From positions 1-43,673 of the forward strand of contig NZ_PVSN01000074.1 of assembly GCF_004766315.1 (NCBI RefSeq): a DNA stretch of 43,673 nucleotides. The letters run 5' to 3'. The DNA comes from Weissella confusa. GTDB taxonomy: Bacteria > Bacillota > Bacilli > Lactobacillales > Lactobacillaceae. This document shows positions 9,016 to 17,189 of the stretch, in pieces. Below the pieces are notes generated by a model that was not told where the DNA came from, searched no databases, and worked only from the letters and a program-made list of their open reading frames with translations. A program made the translations under genes and the position numbers. Numbering within the stretch: position 1 is the first letter of the stretch; each line of letters starts with the position of its first letter.

Positions 9016-9059
9016 GAAGAAAGGACCTCACTGGGCAATGCCAGTAAAGCCCGTTCTTC
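9016..9059 (-). other. Intercistronic hairpin between phnD and phnC
   Basis: GAAGAA (9016-9021) pairs with TTCTTC (9054-9059), with an inner stem ACTGG/CCAGT. On the minus strand no T run follows, so it is not a good terminator in the operon direction. Such hairpins often protect the 3' end of a highly expressed binding-protein mRNA segment (inference). Confidence 0.45.
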
Positions 9060-9081
9060 TCGTTTTATTTAGAAATCAAGC

Positions 9082-10014
9082 TTACTTGATGTCTTCAATT
9101 TGCTTTTGGTAGTCGCGCACGATGTCAAAGTTTGAATCCTTTGACTTCGCAACACCGGCCCAGCTGTAGACATCGTTCAAAACCTTCTTACCCTCAGCCG
9201 TCTTTGATACCTTGATCATGGCGTTTTGGATAGCCTTTGAATCCTTAGCTGAGATACCCTTACGCAAAGCAATTGTATCGTTAGGAATCTTTGACGTGTA
9301 CATCAAAGCACGCGTTTGCTTGAAGACATCTGGGTTGTCCTTCTTAACAACGTTACGGGCATCATCGAAGATAAATGCTGCGTCCGTGTCGCCGTTCAAG
9401 ACTGACAAAACACCTTGGTCGTGACCCTTAACCGTAACTAGGTCAGAGTTCTTTACAACGTTCATACCCTTCTTCTTCAAGTCAACGACTGGGAACATGT
9501 AACCCGCGTCTGAAGTCGTATCTTGAACGGCAATCTTCTTACCCTTCAAGTACTTAACTGACTTGATCTTTGAATCCTTCTTTACCAAGACAATCGCGCG
9601 GTAGTAATCAACAAGCTTGTCCGTGTTTGAACCGTCGCCCTTCTTGTCGTTAATACCGTAACGCTCTGATTGCAAGATAACCTTGGCACCGTATTACTCG
9701 TGTGCGTGTACGTATGGGTCAGGTGGCAAGAATCCCATATCCACCTTCTTTGAACCCATCGCCTCAACAACCGTGTTGTAGTCAGTTGAGATAGTTACGT
9801 GCACTGGAATCCCCAATTGCTTCTTTAGCAACTTTTCCAATGGCTTAGCCTTCGCTTGAATCGTGTCAGCTTGTGATGATGGAACGAATTGGACGTTCAA
9901 CTCCTTCAAGCTAACCTTCTTTGATGCGGCATCAACTGATGCAGCAGGCAATGCGGTAACAAGTGTTGATGCTGCAATCGTAAGTGCAGCCCCTGCAACA
10001 AGCTTTTTAAACAT
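9082..10014 (-). pseudogene. phnD: Phosphonate-type ABC transporter substrate-binding protein, broken by an in-frame stop
   Basis: Two pieces in the same frame make one PhnD of about 310 codons. Codons 1-106 (10014 to 9697) carry a Sec-type signal and the first lobe, ending FLPPDPYVHAHE. Codon 107 (9694-9696) is TAA, and the frame goes on YGAKVILQSERYG to the normal end at 9082. PhnD-like proteins usually have Gln at this place, so a CAA-to-TAA change is the simplest explanation. The second lobe (KGHDQGVLSVLNGDTDAAF) is intact. The signal peptide has an AxA-type end (ASVDAASKK) and no lipobox cysteine, odd for a Gram-positive binding protein. First gene of the operon; without read-through the importer would lack its receptor. 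Confidence 0.88.
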
Positions 10015-10059
10015 GTCCCTCTATACTCCTTAATGTATGTCCCCTTAAAGGTTGAATTA

Positions 10060-10088
10060 AGGATAACACCGAACTTTCTTCATGACAA
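10060..10088 (-). promoter_or_regulatory. Promoter of the phn operon
   Basis: On the minus strand TTGTCA (10083-10088) and TATCCT (10060-10065) are spaced by 17 nt, upstream of GGAG and the phnD ATG at 10014. A seven-base inverted repeat, ACCGAAC at about 10068 and GTTCGGT at about 10151, flanks this region and might be an operator, though the spacing is wide. The rest of the gap to 10284 is AT-rich without other clear signals. Confidence 0.55.
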
Positions 10089-10284
10089 TATGCATTTTGT
10101 TCATATTTATAGTTAAACCTTTTAAAAAAATATATGTATTGACTACTAATGTTCGGTAAGTAGAATGTCGATTTATTTATCCGTAAATTGGGACTTCAGT
10201 CGTGCTGCAAAGCTTATTCGCAGACTCTTTGTATCATACATATGCAATGTTACTTATTTTTAATTAGTCGTTAAAAAGCAGTTA

Positions 10285-10313
10285 TTCGTATGTCGAATAT
10301 TCCGCTTTATAAT
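10285..10313 (+). promoter_or_regulatory. Promoter with short dyad ahead of the exported-protein pair
   Basis: TATAAT at 10308-10313 is a perfect -10 box; the -35 region (TTCGTA) is poor. Overlapping it is ATTCG-TATGT-CGAAT (10284-10298), a 5-bp dyad that could bind an activator or repressor. The gene starts 25 nt after the -10 box. Confidence 0.5.
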
Positions 10314-10337
10314 TCAAAACATGAAAGGGGTTACATT

Positions 10338-10766
10338 ATGAAAAAATCATGTCGACGCTTCACTAAGCGTACACTTATCACTCTAGCAGCTTTAACTGCT
10401 GTTTCTACTGTCGGATTTGCAGCTTTGCAGCTACCTAATATCTCGAATTTCAACGGTAACCAAGCTGTAAATGATATATCCGACCTTACAAAAACCTTGG
10501 CTACTACAGCCAACACACTGGGGGACACTGCAAGCAGCCTCCAAGGCGAGAAACAAGAACACGCCAATGACAATAAAGCTGCTACCGATGCCGTTATTAA
10601 AGCGAACACACAAATTGCGAACGCCAACTCTTACGCATCAAACGTTAGAACAGCTGTTTCTGAAGCTGATACTGCAAAGAACAACGCAAGTAGCGCTATC
10701 GCACATGCTGAAAGCGCAATAAGTTCTACCGCACAACCTACCACTACAACTTCTAAAGTTAACTAA
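10338..10766 (+). CDS. Small exported or membrane-anchored coiled-coil protein, function unknown
   Basis: Not recognised. The 142-residue product has a basic N-terminus (MKKSCRRFTKR), one hydrophobic segment (about 12-32) and an outer part rich in Ala, Asn and Thr that looks helical (LTKTLATTANTLGDTASSLQ). It ends in a Thr-rich tail. The ATG at 10338 has AAAGGGG at the right distance; an upstream ATG at 10290 lies before any RBS and overlaps the promoter. It is followed after 5 nt by another exported protein, so the two likely act together. Confidence 0.7.
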   Translation: MKKSCRRFTKRTLITLAALTAVSTVGFAALQLPNISNFNGNQAVNDISDLTKTLATTANTLGDTASSLQGEKQEHANDNKAATDAVIKANTQIANANSYASNVRTAVSEADTAKNNASSAIAHAESAISSTAQPTTTTSKVN

Positions 10767-10771
10767 TAGCC

Positions 10772-11464
10772 ATGATGAAAAGGCGGATATCAGCGATTAT
10801 CGTGACTGCAGTCATCACACTGATTGCGACAACGACTATATTTGCTAGTGCTTATTACAGAATTCTGACCTTCAACGGCGATATAAATGACGCCAACCGC
10901 ATTCGCGATTTAACAGCGACCATGACCGCTCAAACTGAACAGCTGAACAAGACGGTCGCTGCCCTGCAATCTGCTGAAGGTAGCTCTGATTTATATGCTG
11001 TATATTTCAACAGCATGCCACAATACGGTTCGTACACACCAATTGCAACGCCACCATTTCAAAATGTTAGGCAAATCTATTGGTCCAGTAGTTATAATAA
11101 GTTGGTTTCAAGCAATGGTAACCAAACATTTATTTGGTACGGTAACGTTTGGTTACCGGTTACTAATGACACCAACGGTAAGGTTACTGGCACTAATATG
11201 TCTGTATCAGATGCTATGAATCTTCTAAAGCAAAATTATTATACAGATCATTTAACTAACATAGGACGAAATGGCGCCACCACTCCAGGTGCAACCGTTC
11301 CTGTTGATTTCCAGAGCCAAACTTATTATGTAACTCTCTCAAACGTCCATTGGGACACTAACGCCAACACGTTAGTGGCAATCGCCGTTTGGCGTAATCC
11401 CATACCAGCTTCAGTGAAGTATGAAATGACACCATATAGCGGAAAATGGGTAACTAATTTTTAA
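10772..11464 (+). CDS. Exported protein of unknown function, partner of the preceding gene
   Basis: Not recognised. The 230-residue product has a hydrophobic N-terminus (MMKRRISAIIVTAVITLIAT), a short helical stretch (about 35-68, LTATMTAQTEQLNKTVAALQ) and a beta-rich, Tyr/Trp/Asn-rich domain (about 72-230). The start may be 10772 or 10775; the RBS is weak, so translation is probably coupled to the upstream stop 5 nt away. Its helical stretch resembles that of the upstream protein in character, which would fit a hetero-oligomer on the outer face of the membrane (inference). Confidence 0.7.
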   Translation: MMKRRISAIIVTAVITLIATTTIFASAYYRILTFNGDINDANRIRDLTATMTAQTEQLNKTVAALQSAEGSSDLYAVYFNSMPQYGSYTPIATPPFQNVRQIYWSSSYNKLVSSNGNQTFIWYGNVWLPVTNDTNGKVTGTNMSVSDAMNLLKQNYYTDHLTNIGRNGATTPGATVPVDFQSQTYYVTLSNVHWDTNANTLVAIAVWRNPIPASVKYEMTPYSGKWVTNF

Positions 11465-11467
11465 ACC

Positions 11468-11512
11468 AAAAGACGCCGATCAGGTCTATCCAACCTGGTC
11501 GGCGTCTTTGTT
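11468..11512 (+). terminator. Bidirectional terminator between convergent genes
   Basis: AAAGACGCCGA-t-CAGGT pairs with ACCTG-g-TCGGCGTCTTT, followed by GTTT. The 16-bp stem serves the exported-protein pair and the convergent oxidoreductase gene. Confidence 0.88.
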
Positions 11513-12468
11513 TAGAATGTCAAAATCGTACGTCCCTTATGCGTATGTGCCGCAAACGCATCAAGTACATCTGGCAACTTTTCGAAAGGCACTTGTTCAA
11601 CTGGCAACTCATGCATCACATGCCAATCAGTTGCAAAACGTTGCCACAATAATTGGCGCGTTGGCATATCAGCCGCCACTGAATCGACGCCTAAGATGCT
11701 AACGCCACGCAAAATCAGCGGGAACACTGACGTTGGCAAATCAACGCCACCGGCATTACCCGTCATGGCGATTGCACCATTGTAGTGCAGCATAGCAATC
11801 AACTTAGCTGCTAACTCACCACCAACCGTATCGATGACATAATCATACGTTTGCGACAAAAGCGGCTTATTCGGTAATGCCAAAACACCATCGGCTGTCG
11901 TCTCATCTTCACTACCGCGGTGCACAATCGGCGTCACATTTTGGTAGCCGCTAGCTTGCAACAGCGCTAGTGCCACGCTACCAACACCACCGGCTGCCCC
12001 GGTAACCGCAATCTTGGGTTGATCAGCAACGCGCATCCCCAACCCTTCCAACTTCACAATAGCCAAACCAGCTGTAAAACCAGCCGTTCCAATTGCCATA
12101 GCATCTTGCAGAGAAAGACCATCCGGCAACTTCACCGCCCACTCTGCTGGCACTTGCACTTGCGTCGCAAAACCACCATCGTGACGAACGCCTAAGTCAT
12201 AGCCAGTTACTAGTACTTCATCCCCAACTGCAAATAACCCTGATTTTGATGCTACTACCGTCCCACTAACATCGATTCCCGGCACCATTGGATATTGGCG
12301 AATCACGCCACCCTTGGGCAAACTCGCCAAGTAGTCTTTGTAGTTCACACTCGAAAAAGCCGTTTGAATTTGTATCTCCCCAGCTGATAGTTCAGGCAAT
12401 TCGTGTTCGACAAAATCGCCTTGCACAACGCCTTTGGTATCAGTCATCACATATGCTGTTACTGTCAT
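11512..12468 (-). CDS. YhdH/YhfP-type NADPH-dependent quinone oxidoreductase (MDR family)
   Basis: Zinc-free medium-chain oxidoreductase of the YhdH/AcuI group, whose members reduce acryloyl-CoA or quinone-like enones with NADPH. The 318-residue length is usual. Visible features are VNYKDYLA near the N-terminus (NYKD is a group signature), MVPGIDVSGTV, and the nucleotide-binding loop VTGAAGGVGSVA (about 150-161). The structural zinc cysteines of alcohol dehydrogenases are absent. ATG 12468 follows GGGGGA; the longer open frame to 12687 runs through the tdk terminator and is rejected. Substrate unknown. Confidence 0.88.
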   Translation of the reverse strand: MTVTAYVMTDTKGVVQGDFVEHELPELSAGEIQIQTAFSSVNYKDYLASLPKGGVIRQYPMVPGIDVSGTVVASKSGLFAVGDEVLVTGYDLGVRHDGGFATQVQVPAEWAVKLPDGLSLQDAMAIGTAGFTAGLAIVKLEGLGMRVADQPKIAVTGAAGGVGSVALALLQASGYQNVTPIVHRGSEDETTADGVLALPNKPLLSQTYDYVIDTVGGELAAKLIAMLHYNGAIAMTGNAGGVDLPTSVFPLILRGVSILGVDSVAADMPTRQLLWQRFATDWHVMHELPVEQVPFEKLPDVLDAFAAHTHKGRTILTF

Positions 12469-12517
12469 CTCGTTATCCCCCAAAACCTGTTTCTTCCAAT
12501 ATATAATGAATAAACAA

Positions 12518-12547
12518 AAGCCACTGTCGCAAAACCGGCAGTGGCTT
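12518..12547 (-). terminator. Terminator of tdk
   Basis: On the minus strand AAGCCACTG-CCG, short loop, CG-ACAGTGGCTT, then TTGTTTATT. It lies 7 bp after the tdk stop. Confidence 0.88.
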
Positions 12548-12553
12548 GATTCA

Positions 12554-13156
12554 CTAATTTTGTTTACGGAAGCGGGCCGCAATAGCTGCCTCATCCGGGT
12601 GATAGTAGTGATAACGAGAAACTGGTAAATAAGCTTCATCCCCACCAATTTCAATCTGTTCACCTTCATACACCGGCTTACCGTCATGAATACGTAAATT
12701 CATCGTCGCCTTTTTCGTCCCAAACGAATCGAGCGTCTTCATTTCTTCCAGCTTATCCGCAAAAATCAACAATGCCTCAGACCCCGGGAAAAGGTGATTT
12801 GAGAAATCATTTTTCAAACCGAACGCCATCACCGGAATGTCCAAATCATCCACGATGTGCGCTAATTGCATGACTTGTTCACGCGTCATAAATTGCGCTT
12901 CATCAATCAACACAATCGCTGGTTGTTCACTTTGACGCGCCACCATTTCGAAAAGGTTGTCCGTCGTATGAATAATACCAGCGTCTTGCTTAAGGCCAAT
13001 GCGCGATGAAATTTCACCGACATTCGTGCGGTCATCCAATGCTGAAGTTAGGAGCATCGGCTTACGTCCCTGCACCTCATAATTATGGGCCACCTTCAGA
13101 ATTTCAATCGACTTTCCCGAAGCCATCGTGCCGTATACAAACGTTAATTGCGTCAT
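12554..13156 (-). CDS. tdk: Thymidine kinase (type II)
   Basis: Phosphorylates thymidine with ATP in nucleotide salvage. The 200-residue product has the P-loop GTMASGKS (9-16), the Walker B-type segment with catalytic Glu IDEAQF (84-89) and the lasso region GKPVYEGEQIEIGGDEAYLP. The structural zinc site is lost: the CxxC of the family is replaced by S144 and T147 (LDSFGTKKAT) and the third Cys by S180 (VSRYH). ATG 13156 has AAAGG at 9 nt; a TTG three codons upstream lies within the RBS region and is rejected. Single gene with its own terminator. Confidence 0.93.
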   Translation of the reverse strand: MTQLTFVYGTMASGKSIEILKVAHNYEVQGRKPMLLTSALDDRTNVGEISSRIGLKQDAGIIHTTDNLFEMVARQSEQPAIVLIDEAQFMTREQVMQLAHIVDDLDIPVMAFGLKNDFSNHLFPGSEALLIFADKLEEMKTLDSFGTKKATMNLRIHDGKPVYEGEQIEIGGDEAYLPVSRYHYYHPDEAAIAARFRKQN

Positions 13157-13222
13157 AGCGTCCAACCTTTCACTCTCAATGATGCTGTGTCTTCATTAAG
13201 TGTACTAGATTAGTCAACTAGC

Positions 13223-14368
13223 CTATTGCGCTTGTTCTACCGTATCAGTTGATGCTGCCATCGTCGGCACGCCAATCGCAACAGCTTCTGCATCAGAAAT
13301 CTTACCAGCGTACAAGTTACCTGTTTCCGCTTCATCCAAATTCAATGAACGACGTAGGACATTCGTCGCACGTTGTTCTTCTTGCCGTGACACAACTTCT
13401 GTAGATCCCGATGCCAAGTTGTATCCCTGCCCTTGAATATAATCTGACTTGATATTCTTGGTGGCATTTAAATACTTCGTGCCAATCGTTGTCATATCGC
13501 CAAACGTCAAATCAGTCTTCACTGATTTAGATAGTGATGTCATGAAGCCATCCGTCAACAACGATGCGGGATTGGCCTTAGCCTTATCAACAACCGCTTC
13601 CAGCACCAACCGTTGACGTTGTTGACGGCCATAATCACCGCGTGGATCATCGTAACGCATCCGTGAGAAAGCCAATGCTGCCTTACCATCCATCTTGGTA
13701 TACGTCTTCGTCTTACCATCTTCACCAGTGTGCGTAAATGTACTGCTGTTCTTTACGAAACTGTACAGATTTCCAGGCGTTGCATGCGCAGTATCTGGAT
13801 TAAAGTCAAACGTGAGCGGTGATTTAACTTTCACGCCACCAATTTCATCAACAACTTGCTCCAAACCGCCCATGTTAACGAGTGCGTAATAGTCAATCGG
13901 AATATTCAACCAATCTTGCACCGTTTCAATTGCGGTCTTGGCTGATCCCAATTCATACGCAGCATTAATCTTTTGTGGGAACGTATCTTCATACCCAGGC
14001 ACAGCAACCAAAGTATCACGCGGAATCGACATAATCGTCGTTTCCTCTTTTTGCGGATTAATCGTCATAATCATCATTGAATCCGTGCGTCCCTTGTCAT
14101 CACGACCGAGTTCACCCGTATCAGTCCCCATCAACAAAACGGAAATTGGCTTACCATCTCGAATTGCTGCGGATACATCACGTGACTTTTTCATACCAGC
14201 ATCTTGATAAGTCTTGTCGACCACCGTCTTTGCACGCATCGACGTAAAGCCCACAACACCGACCAACGCCAACAACGTCACGACGACCCCCGCACCGATT
14301 AAACGTCCCCAGCGCACACCATGGCACTTTCTAACACGTGATTGTTCACTTTCATTTCGCTCTGTCAT
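13223..14368 (-). CDS. LytR-CpsA-Psr (LCP) family cell-wall glycopolymer ligase
   Basis: LCP enzymes transfer teichoic acid or capsule polymers from a lipid carrier to peptidoglycan on the outer face of the membrane. The 381-residue product has a short basic cytosolic tail, one membrane helix (about 24-45, LIGAGVVVTLLALVGVVGF) and an LCP domain with LLMGTDT, GRTDSMMIMTINP, SIPRDT and the Arg-rich RMRYDDPRGDYGRQQRQR, which carries the catalytic and pyrophosphate-binding Asp and Arg residues. ATG 14368 follows AGGAG at 10 nt; a GTG two codons upstream is too close to it. Its promoter shares tandem sites with the adjacent two-component operon, so it is probably a target of that regulator. Confidence 0.93.
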   Translation of the reverse strand: MTERNESEQSRVRKCHGVRWGRLIGAGVVVTLLALVGVVGFTSMRAKTVVDKTYQDAGMKKSRDVSAAIRDGKPISVLLMGTDTGELGRDDKGRTDSMMIMTINPQKEETTIMSIPRDTLVAVPGYEDTFPQKINAAYELGSAKTAIETVQDWLNIPIDYYALVNMGGLEQVVDEIGGVKVKSPLTFDFNPDTAHATPGNLYSFVKNSSTFTHTGEDGKTKTYTKMDGKAALAFSRMRYDDPRGDYGRQQRQRLVLEAVVDKAKANPASLLTDGFMTSLSKSVKTDLTFGDMTTIGTKYLNATKNIKSDYIQGQGYNLASGSTEVVSRQEEQRATNVLRRSLNLDEAETGNLYAGKISDAEAVAIGVPTMAASTDTVEQAQ

Positions 14369-14406
14369 GTTCACTAAACTCCTCTACTTAAACTAATATA
14401 GGCTTA

Positions 14407-14438
14407 AGCATACGGAGTAGTTGTATCTAACTTGTATC
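14407..14438 (-). promoter_or_regulatory. LCP promoter with tandem GATACAA regulator sites
   Basis: On the minus strand GATACAA (14432-14438) and GATACAA (14421-14427) are 11 bp apart start to start, one helical turn. Eight bases later comes TATGCT (14407-14412) as -10 box. There is no -35 hexamer; the direct repeat occupies its place, as for promoters activated by OmpR-family regulators. The same layout is found upstream of the response regulator at 17190-17221. An alternative -10, TATATT, lies nearer the gene. Confidence 0.75.
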
Positions 14439-14446
14439 GCAAAAGA

Positions 14447-14472
14447 AAAAGCTCGCAATTTTGCGAGCTTCC
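14447..14472 (-). terminator. Terminator of the two-component operon
   Basis: AAGCTCGCAA pairs with TTGCGAGCTT with almost no loop beyond AT, and on the minus strand TTTTTC follows. It lies a few bases after the stop codon of the accessory gene. Confidence 0.88.
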
Positions 14473-14474
14473 TT

Positions 14475-15098
14475 CTAAACAAGTGTGATTACTAAACTGG
14501 CATTTGATTTTGCTAGTCGATAATTAATGCCTGATACAAATTGTTGACTTATTTCACCATCAGCCAGGCTTTCCTGATGACGCAACGTCACGTTAATGTT
14601 GTTGCGCCAATTTTGCGCAATCGTTTGCAACGGCAAATCAATACTGTCACCGAACCATTGCAGATTCAAAATTAAATTGTTGCTGGGTACAAATTCAAAA
14701 TCGATCTCATTTGTTTTACTCATCGCACTAACATAATAAGTTGTCACAACCTCACCATTGGTTGAGTGATACACCCGTTTTTCAACATCAAGTATCTGTA
14801 AATCATTAGGAATGTCGCCGACAACTGGTGCCAGTATTTTCTTTAAATCAACCCCGCCTGCTTCGTCGACGTCACTTTTAAATTTAATCGGATTGGCGTA
14901 TTCAGTCACAGCGGTCAAGGCCTCAGCGTTGCTTAGTGGCATTTGCTGCTTATTGGGCAAACTATATGCCGTCTGATGTGGTGCCTGCTGACTATAATGA
15001 TTATCTTGCCAGTGCACAAATAGTTGGAGCATGCCAATTACTAGGAAGAAAAAGAGAATCGCCAAGCCGAGCACAAGCCAATTTTGCTTTTGTTTCAT
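14475..15098 (-). CDS. Membrane-anchored accessory protein of the two-component operon
   Basis: Not assignable to a named family. The 207-residue product has a short basic N-terminus, one membrane helix (about 8-28, LVLGLAILFFFLVIGMLQLF) and an outer domain. Its start overlaps the kinase stop by ATGA, so it is translationally coupled to it. Position, topology and size recall YycI/YycH-type regulators of WalK, but no sequence motif was recognised that proves homology. A role as sensor or modulator of the kinase is inferred from the coupling. Confidence 0.72.
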   Translation of the reverse strand: MKQKQNWLVLGLAILFFFLVIGMLQLFVHWQDNHYSQQAPHQTAYSLPNKQQMPLSNAEALTAVTEYANPIKFKSDVDEAGGVDLKKILAPVVGDIPNDLQILDVEKRVYHSTNGEVVTTYYVSAMSKTNEIDFEFVPSNNLILNLQWFGDSIDLPLQTIAQNWRNNINVTLRHQESLADGEISQQFVSGINYRLAKSNASLVITLV

Positions 15099-16492
15099 CG
15101 TTCAATATCTTGCGCCGGCACCTGAATGCTGACGGTCACTCCTTCCCCAGAATTATTCTTTAAGGCTACACGCCACCCTAAAGCTGTACTGATTCTTTTG
15201 ACAATCGACAACCCTAAGCCAAGATGGTCATCTTCACCAAGCTCACTATCTGTCACGAACGGTTCAAACACATCATCAACGGCTTGTTCATCTAATCCAT
15301 GACCATTGTCAGTTATCGTAATTGTCAGTCCCGTTTCATCCAAGTCTTCTGCCACCGTAATTCGACCACCTTGTTGCGGTAATGCTTTGACGACATTATC
15401 CAACAGATTGACCAGCATTTCTGAAACCAAGCCCATATCTGTATGCAAACGATAGTCGGCCTGATGTGCATACTCAAATTGGAACCCGTGAGCTGTTTGT
15501 TGTCGAATGCCAAGTGCAATATCTGTCACCTTTTCGTGCAACATCTGACTACTTATAGTTTCACGCTGCAAGGTCACGTGATCATATTGAATCAACTGAC
15601 TGATACGGCTACCAAGCTGCTTTAATCGCGTACTTTCATCCACAATATAACGCACCGCCTCTTGCTTCACCTCTTCAGTGACATTCGATTCAGCGATAAG
15701 CTCGGCATACCCCAAAATAATCGTCAGCGGCGTATTAATTTCGTGAGTCAAATGACTCGCAAACTCTTTTTGAAACGCCGCATTTTCACGTTCAGATGCC
15801 ACCATTGCCTGAATTTGATGTGCCATCTGATTAAAATCATTTACCAATTCTGTCAATTCATCATGACGCATCGGCTTCAAGGGCTGATATCCCATCGGAT
15901 CTGTCTGAAACGACTGACTGGCCTGACGCAATTGATGGACTGGCACCAAGATTTGCTTCGTTAAGATATAAATAATTGCCGTCGATACTAAGAACAACAC
16001 CAACAAGTTAACCTGCACATCACGAAGCAATCGCTTTTGCGCTACATAGACCGAATTCAAATCCGTAAACGTGCTAATGTAATACGTCTTACGCAACAGT
16101 TGCACCTTGATTGTCGCCACGACATACTTTTGATTACCATCTAACAAATATTGAATCTGTTGTTTATCACTATCTAGCAAATTCAAACGGTCAGCTTGCT
16201 TAACTGCCATGTCCTCGTGGTAAATCAGCTTTTGCTTCGCATCCCAAATCAACACATTATCTTGCGTTGTGCCGACGAACTTAATGACTTGCCCTTCTTT
16301 AATACCTTTATCTTGTTGATAGTCCAGCTGTTGCACTTGTCGCGCCGTCTGCTTATTAAGAACCGCAGCACTTGATTCCTTTTCCTGCAGACCACTTTCA
16401 AAACTGCGATGCAATACCAACACACTATTGATCGATAGTGACGCCACCAAAATGACAATGAAAGCAATGAACAATTTAATCGAAATTTTCAT
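15095..16492 (-). CDS. Sensor histidine kinase
   Basis: Membrane kinase of 465 residues that autophosphorylates and passes the phosphate to the adjacent regulator. Membrane helices lie at about 6-27 and 160-178, with a roughly 130-residue outer sensor domain between. HAMP follows (about 180-232). The HisKA box FASHLTHEINTPLTIILGYAE gives phospho-acceptor H250. The ATPase domain has the N box (LVNLLDNVVKAL), G1 (DNGHGL) and G2 (GLGLSIVKR). Start and stop overlap the neighbouring genes by ATGA on both sides, so three proteins come from one tightly coupled mRNA. The signal is unknown; the LCP gene next door suggests cell-envelope state. Confidence 0.94.
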   Translation of the reverse strand: MKISIKLFIAFIVILVASLSINSVLVLHRSFESGLQEKESSAAVLNKQTARQVQQLDYQQDKGIKEGQVIKFVGTTQDNVLIWDAKQKLIYHEDMAVKQADRLNLLDSDKQQIQYLLDGNQKYVVATIKVQLLRKTYYISTFTDLNSVYVAQKRLLRDVQVNLLVLFLVSTAIIYILTKQILVPVHQLRQASQSFQTDPMGYQPLKPMRHDELTELVNDFNQMAHQIQAMVASERENAAFQKEFASHLTHEINTPLTIILGYAELIAESNVTEEVKQEAVRYIVDESTRLKQLGSRISQLIQYDHVTLQRETISSQMLHEKVTDIALGIRQQTAHGFQFEYAHQADYRLHTDMGLVSEMLVNLLDNVVKALPQQGGRITVAEDLDETGLTITITDNGHGLDEQAVDDVFEPFVTDSELGEDDHLGLGLSIVKRISTALGWRVALKNNSGEGVTVSIQVPAQDIER

Positions 16493-17151
16493 AGCGTCTC
16501 CATTCGATAGCCAACGCGGAACACCGTCGTAATCCGGTCAGCTAGGCCCAGCTTTTTACGTAGTCGTTGCACATGCAAATCGACAGTTCGGGTATCCACC
16601 ATGTCATCCGCAAAATCCCAGATGTTTTCATAAAGTGTTTCACGCGCTAAAGTGACCCCTTGGTTGCGCACGAAATAAACCAACAGTTCAAATTCCTTAT
16701 TCGTTAAATCCACCAACTCACCATCCCGACGAACCGTTTGTTGGGTGACATCAATTACCAAATTATCATACTTAATGATTTCATCGGCATGGCCATACAC
16801 GCGACGCATGACCGCTTCAACCCGACTCTTCAGTACTTCCAGGTGGAATGGCTTTGTGATGTAATCATCCACTCCCAGTTGCAGACCCTGCACAACATCC
16901 GCTACCTCAGTTTTAGCTGTCAAAAAGATGACTGGTATTTCCTTATCTGTGATATACGGCAAAACGTCATAACCACTCATCTTAGGCAACGTGATATCCA
17001 ATAACACTAGATCAATCTTTGTCGATTGCAGGCTTACAACGGCATCTTCACCAGTGAACGCTTGTACGATATCATACGTATTCATCAAACTCATTTTGAC
17101 AAGCTGGTTAATTCGCACACTGTCGTCGACTATTAGAATTGTTCGCTTCAT
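16489..17151 (-). CDS. OmpR-family response regulator
   Basis: Transcription regulator of 220 residues. The receiver domain has acidic D9-D10, phospho-acceptor D52 (LVLLDITLP), T78 and K100 (ITKPF). A C-terminal winged helix (about 125-220) ends TVDLHVQRLRKKLG...TVFRVGYRME. It is first in the operon with kinase and accessory gene. Its own promoter carries the tandem GATACAA repeat also found at the LCP gene, which fits direct-repeat binding by OmpR-type dimers and autoregulation. I cannot map it to a specific system such as WalR or LiaR from the sequence. Confidence 0.94.
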   Translation of the reverse strand: MKRTILIVDDSVRINQLVKMSLMNTYDIVQAFTGEDAVVSLQSTKIDLVLLDITLPKMSGYDVLPYITDKEIPVIFLTAKTEVADVVQGLQLGVDDYITKPFHLEVLKSRVEAVMRRVYGHADEIIKYDNLVIDVTQQTVRRDGELVDLTNKEFELLVYFVRNQGVTLARETLYENIWDFADDMVDTRTVDLHVQRLRKKLGLADRITTVFRVGYRMETL

Positions 17152-17189
17152 GACAACTGCCTTCCTTCACTAATTCGTAATGACAGTCT

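Noticed and set aside
10228-10245. A third TTGTATC copy near 10228 as a further site of the two-component regulator
   Set aside because: Only one copy of the heptamer is present there, without the second at 11-bp spacing and without a matching -10 box.
12469-12687. Extended N-terminus of the YhdH-type oxidoreductase
   Set aside because: It runs back through the tdk terminator and stop region; ATG 12468 has a GGGGGA RBS and gives the usual length.
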